Made by a program: the position numbers and the translations under genes. Shown here in pieces: positions 61,367-64,000 of a stretch of 64,000 bases of DNA. This DNA is from Arthrobacter sp. FW306-07-I. Lineage in GTDB: Bacteria > Actinomycetota > Actinomycetes > Actinomycetales > Micrococcaceae. Every line of letters begins with the position of its first letter. Position 1 is the first letter of the stretch. Below the pieces are notes generated by a model that was given only the letters and a program-made list of their open reading frames with translations, had not been told where the DNA came from and searched no databases. Where the stretch lies: the NCBI RefSeq assembly GCF_021800405.1, contig NZ_CP084550.1:1984001-2048000 (forward strand), given 5' to 3'.

Positions 61367-62239
61367 ATGAACGTCATCGTCGCCTTTGTCAGGCGGCATC
61401 AAGTACTGAGCTATTACATTCTTACGTTCGCCATCTCGTGGAGTCTTTTCCTGATTGTGGGAGGGCCCGGCTATTTTGCGCGGGCCTTCTGGCAAACCGA
61501 CCCCCGGTTCCTTCCAGCCGTCCTGGCCATGCTCACGGGGCCTGCCATCGCAGGGCTCCTGCTGACCGGCCTCCTCACCGGAAAGGCGGGCCTCCGTGAG
61601 ATCGGATCCCGGTTGGCTAAGTGGCGGGTGGCAGGCCGCTGGTACACCATCGCCCTCCTTACCGCACCCGTCCTGACGGCTGTGGTCCTCTCCGTCCTGT
61701 CGATCGCTTCTCCCATATTCCTGCCGCCGATCCTCACGGCCGAGGACAAGATCGCTCTCCTTCTGCCCGTCCTTGGAGTAGGCGTCTCAGTCCTGCTCGA
61801 AGAAGTTGGCTGGACAGGATTTGCCATCCCGCGGCTGCGGCTACGCCACGGTGTCCTGGCCACAGGGCTTATCGTGGGTGCACTTTGGGGGCCCTGGCAT
61901 TTGTTCCAGATCCTCTGGACCGCCGGGACTTCGAACGGGGAAGTTCCGGTCGCGCTCTATGTGCCGCTCTACTTCCTCTGCTCCGTCGCATCGTTGACGG
62001 CCTACCGGGTGCTGATGGTATGGGTCTACGACAGGACAAGGAGCCTGCTCGTGGCAACTCTGATGCATGCAAGCTACGCAGCCAGCACACTCCCTATCCT
62101 CTCGCCGTCCCTGAGTGGGACATCCTTCTTGATCCACGCCTCGCTGCTCAGCGCCGCACTCTGGATCGGAGTCGCAGTGGTCGCTCTGACCGACCACGAA
62201 CACCTCACCTGGCATCAGCTGGGACTGCATCCCGCGTGA
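61367..62239 (+). CDS. CPBP-family intramembrane protease-like protein
   Basis: The 290-residue protein with about eight membrane helices has the CPBP/Abi motifs VLLEEVGWTGFAIPRL (EE of motif 1, with T in place of the usual Arg/Arg-like residue) and ALWGPWHLFQILW (motif 2, F/W-x-x-x-H), then a third motif His in ATLMHASY. The family comprises CAAX-prenyl-protease-like glutamate proteases. In bacteria many confer bacteriocin self-immunity, but this is not certain here. ATG 61367 follows AGGAGG. Confidence 0.85.
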   Translation: MNVIVAFVRRHQVLSYYILTFAISWSLFLIVGGPGYFARAFWQTDPRFLPAVLAMLTGPAIAGLLLTGLLTGKAGLREIGSRLAKWRVAGRWYTIALLTAPVLTAVVLSVLSIASPIFLPPILTAEDKIALLLPVLGVGVSVLLEEVGWTGFAIPRLRLRHGVLATGLIVGALWGPWHLFQILWTAGTSNGEVPVALYVPLYFLCSVASLTAYRVLMVWVYDRTRSLLVATLMHASYAASTLPILSPSLSGTSFLIHASLLSAALWIGVAVVALTDHEHLTWHQLGLHPA

Positions 62240-62279
62240 AAAAGCTCTGGCATTGTTCTCGCCCCGGTAGTCTCCAGGG

Positions 62280-63131
62280 ATGGAATCCTGGCACCGGAAC
62301 CGGCTCAGCGCCGGACAGGCTGGCTTTGTGGAGAGCCGGTTTCCCGGCGTTCGCCTCCTGAATGATCTTTCGTGGAATCTCGTAGATACCACCGTGCTGG
62401 AGGTGGAGCACGGTGAGCGCAGATACGTGGTCAAGGCTGCGGGACCGGCCAACCGTCACATCGGCCGTGAGATAGCGGCCCACGGGTCCTTCACCGGCAT
62501 CTGGGCCTCCAAGGACAGGGCACCCAGCTTAGTAACTGCCAGCCGAGGGCTGAACCTCTTGGTGACGGAATACCTGGACGGTTCCCCGGTCGAAGGAGGA
62601 GCCGCTGAATATGACGCAGACACCTACCTGCAGGCCGGCCAGTTACTGCGTGCCTTCCACGCCCAAGCGGTACGGGTGGACCCGCAGTATGAAGATGCAG
62701 CCACCGCCAAAGCCATGGCCTGGCTGGACAAGCCCCAGCAGATGGACAAAGCCGCCGCAGAAAAAGCGCGGAACATCCTCGCCTCCTACCGGCCGGAACC
62801 GGTCAGGGCCGTCCCGACCCACGGCGACTGGCAACCGCGTAACTGGCTCATGAACGGGACCGAGCTCAGGATCATCGACTTCGGACGGTTCGAGTTCAGG
62901 CCCGCACTCAGCGATTTCTGCCGCTTGGCCGCGCAGCAATGGCGATCGGGCCCCGAACTGGAGGAGGCCTTCTTCAAGGGGTACGGTTTCGACCCTCGAG
63001 AGAGCAGGCTTTGGAACATAACCCAGCTTCGCGAAGCTGTCTCCACCGCTGCCTGGGCGTTCCAGGTTGGTGACCGTGAGTTCGAGGAACAAGGTCACCA
63101 CATGCTCCGGGATGCCCTCGCTAACTACTGA
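62280..63131 (+). CDS. APH/choline-kinase-like phosphotransferase
   Basis: The 283-residue kinase-fold protein has an N-lobe with YVVKAAGPANRHIGREIAAH (ATP-site Lys and Glu). The catalytic loop reads VPTHGDWQPRNWLMNGTELR (Brenner motif H-G-D-x-x-x-x-N) and is followed by IIDFGRFEF, with the metal-binding Asp. It phosphorylates a small molecule such as an aminoglycoside, a sugar or an amino alcohol; the substrate is unknown. It is 40 bases downstream of the CPBP gene on the same strand and probably co-transcribed. Confidence 0.82.
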   Translation: MESWHRNRLSAGQAGFVESRFPGVRLLNDLSWNLVDTTVLEVEHGERRYVVKAAGPANRHIGREIAAHGSFTGIWASKDRAPSLVTASRGLNLLVTEYLDGSPVEGGAAEYDADTYLQAGQLLRAFHAQAVRVDPQYEDAATAKAMAWLDKPQQMDKAAAEKARNILASYRPEPVRAVPTHGDWQPRNWLMNGTELRIIDFGRFEFRPALSDFCRLAAQQWRSGPELEEAFFKGYGFDPRESRLWNITQLREAVSTAAWAFQVGDREFEEQGHHMLRDALANY

Positions 63132-63311
63132 CCGGGCTTGCGATTGGGGCTGGTTTTGGGCCTTCAACTCAACATAGCCACCAGCTCTGCCAAGCTCTGA
63201 AGCGAACCACTTCGTCCAGTGCCTTTCCTGCCGGGCGGAGTTGAGTTGCTCGATTTCAAACCAGGAACGCTGGTTAAGATGCCCAAGGAAGCCAGGGGGT
63301 ATCCCTAAGCT

Positions 63312-63974
63312 GTGAGCATGGGGCAGCAGGCCGAGGTGGTACTTGTGCACGGATTGTGGCACCAGCCCGCCCACTTTGACCGGCTCGCGGAGGCCCTAAG
63401 GGAGCAGGCTGTTACTGTCCATGTTCCCCGTCTGCATCGGGGCTCGCTGGCCGCGGATACTGCGGGGGTGCAGGAGGTGGTGGACGCGTGCCACGTCCCG
63501 CCCGTCGCCGTCGGTCACTCCTACGGGGGATCAGTCATCAGCGGCCTGCAACGAATTTCGCGACTCGTGTACGTCGCGGCGTTCGTGCCCGCGGCGGGTG
63601 AGAGCGGGGCCTCACTGGGCGGTCCCGGCGCTGCAATCAACAGCGCACTGCAGCACAACGACGATGGAAGCACCAGCATTCAGCCAGGGCTCGCCCGGGA
63701 AGCCCTTTATGCCGACTGCACTGACGCCGACAGCGCCTGGGCAACGGCGCTGCTGGTACCGCAGCAACCGGGCCACGGCCGCGGAATGCCCGAGCGCATG
63801 GCGTGGCAAAGCCTTGAAAGCACCTACGTTCTCTGCGAGGGTGACAAAGCACTGGATCCCGCGCTTCAGGAGCGCATGGCGGAAAGGTGCACCACATCGG
63901 TCACCATTAAGGCGGGCCACTCACCTTTCATCAGCCGTCCCGCAGATCTCGCCACGGTGATCATGAGCGTCTGA
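63312..63974 (+). CDS. Alpha/beta hydrolase
   Basis: The 220-residue hydrolase has an early oxyanion segment VVLVHGLWHQPAHFDRLAEA, nucleophile Ser in VAVGHSYGGSVISGL, the YVAAFVPAAGES segment, the Asp region VLCEGDKALDPALQ and the catalytic His in KAGHSPFISRP. It fits the small esterase/carboxylesterase group. GTG 63312 or ATG 63318 may be the start. It stands apart from its neighbours by about 180 bases with no strong promoter signature seen. Confidence 0.82.
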   Translation: MSMGQQAEVVLVHGLWHQPAHFDRLAEALREQAVTVHVPRLHRGSLAADTAGVQEVVDACHVPPVAVGHSYGGSVISGLQRISRLVYVAAFVPAAGESGASLGGPGAAINSALQHNDDGSTSIQPGLAREALYADCTDADSAWATALLVPQQPGHGRGMPERMAWQSLESTYVLCEGDKALDPALQERMAERCTTSVTIKAGHSPFISRPADLATVIMSV

Positions 63975-64000
63975 AGTCCACCTCAAGAGCAATATTTTCC

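Overview
The window reads as chromosome of a high-GC actinobacterium, most probably a soil Micrococcaceae of the Arthrobacter/Pseudarthrobacter type. This is inferred from the strong GC bias at third codon positions, many GTG/TTG starts with AGGAGG-like ribosome sites, a mycothiol-reductase-like thioredoxin-fold protein, BioY, and the dense accessory catabolic gene content. No rRNA, tRNA, CRISPR array or replication origin was seen. All statements come from reading the sequence; no database search was run.

Layout. 1-2.2 kb is decayed mobile DNA: an IS30-family element running off the left edge sits inside an IS3-family transposase gene, followed by remnants of a beta-barrel-like protein and a GNAT acetyltransferase. 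2.3-7.6 kb holds two regulator/target pairs (FUSC exporter with MarR; stand-alone pyruvate-dehydrogenase-E1-like enzyme with TetR), each with dyad operators between the divergent genes. 8.0-13.8 kb is an IclR-controlled catabolic operon (alcohol dehydrogenase, MHS transporter, semialdehyde dehydrogenase, frameshifted HpcH-type aldolase). 14.1-16.4 kb is a polar amino acid (perhaps cystine) ABC importer. 16.6-18.2 kb is an ArsR regulator divergent from an Old Yellow Enzyme. 18.5-19.5 kb is a rearrangement scar joining a truncated glycosyltransferase to a truncated aldo/keto reductase.

19.9-26.1 kb is a complete lower 4,5-cleavage module: MFS transporter, 2-pyrone-4,6-dicarboxylate (PDC) lactonase, CHA aldolase, oxalomesaconate hydratase and oxalomesaconate tautomerase. 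It is divergent from a FadR-type GntR regulator and turns PDC/oxalomesaconate into pyruvate and oxaloacetate, but no ring-cleavage dioxygenase lies in the window. 26.2-32.1 kb is a glycolate/glyoxylate operon (permease, FAD oxidase, malate synthase G, GlcG). 32.4-33.4 kb couples BioY to a CHY zinc-finger protein. 33.4-47.8 kb is a mosaic of small redox and hydrolase genes with regulators (GlxA-like, XRE), small unknown ORFs, a histidine-rich lipoprotein, and a CAP-domain secreted protein whose C-terminus appears to have been replaced.

47.8-49.2 kb is an ACS-type transporter broken by one extra G. 49.25-58.25 kb is a tightly packed eight-gene leftward operon (membrane protein, gluconate-dehydrogenase-subunit-3-like protein, GMC oxidoreductase, pyruvate-oxidase-like ThDP enzyme, enolase-superfamily enzyme, ZIP transporter, membrane-anchored unknown, GH15 glucosidase/trehalase) divergent from a MarR gene. 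Next comes a glucose-dehydrogenase/epimerase pair bracketed by two near-identical 14-bp palindromes. The right end has a CPBP protease-like protein, an APH-type kinase and an alpha/beta hydrolase. Several genes carry single frame changes (1.4, 1.9, 8.5, 37.8 and 48.1 kb), so either this region is decaying or the assembly has indel errors.
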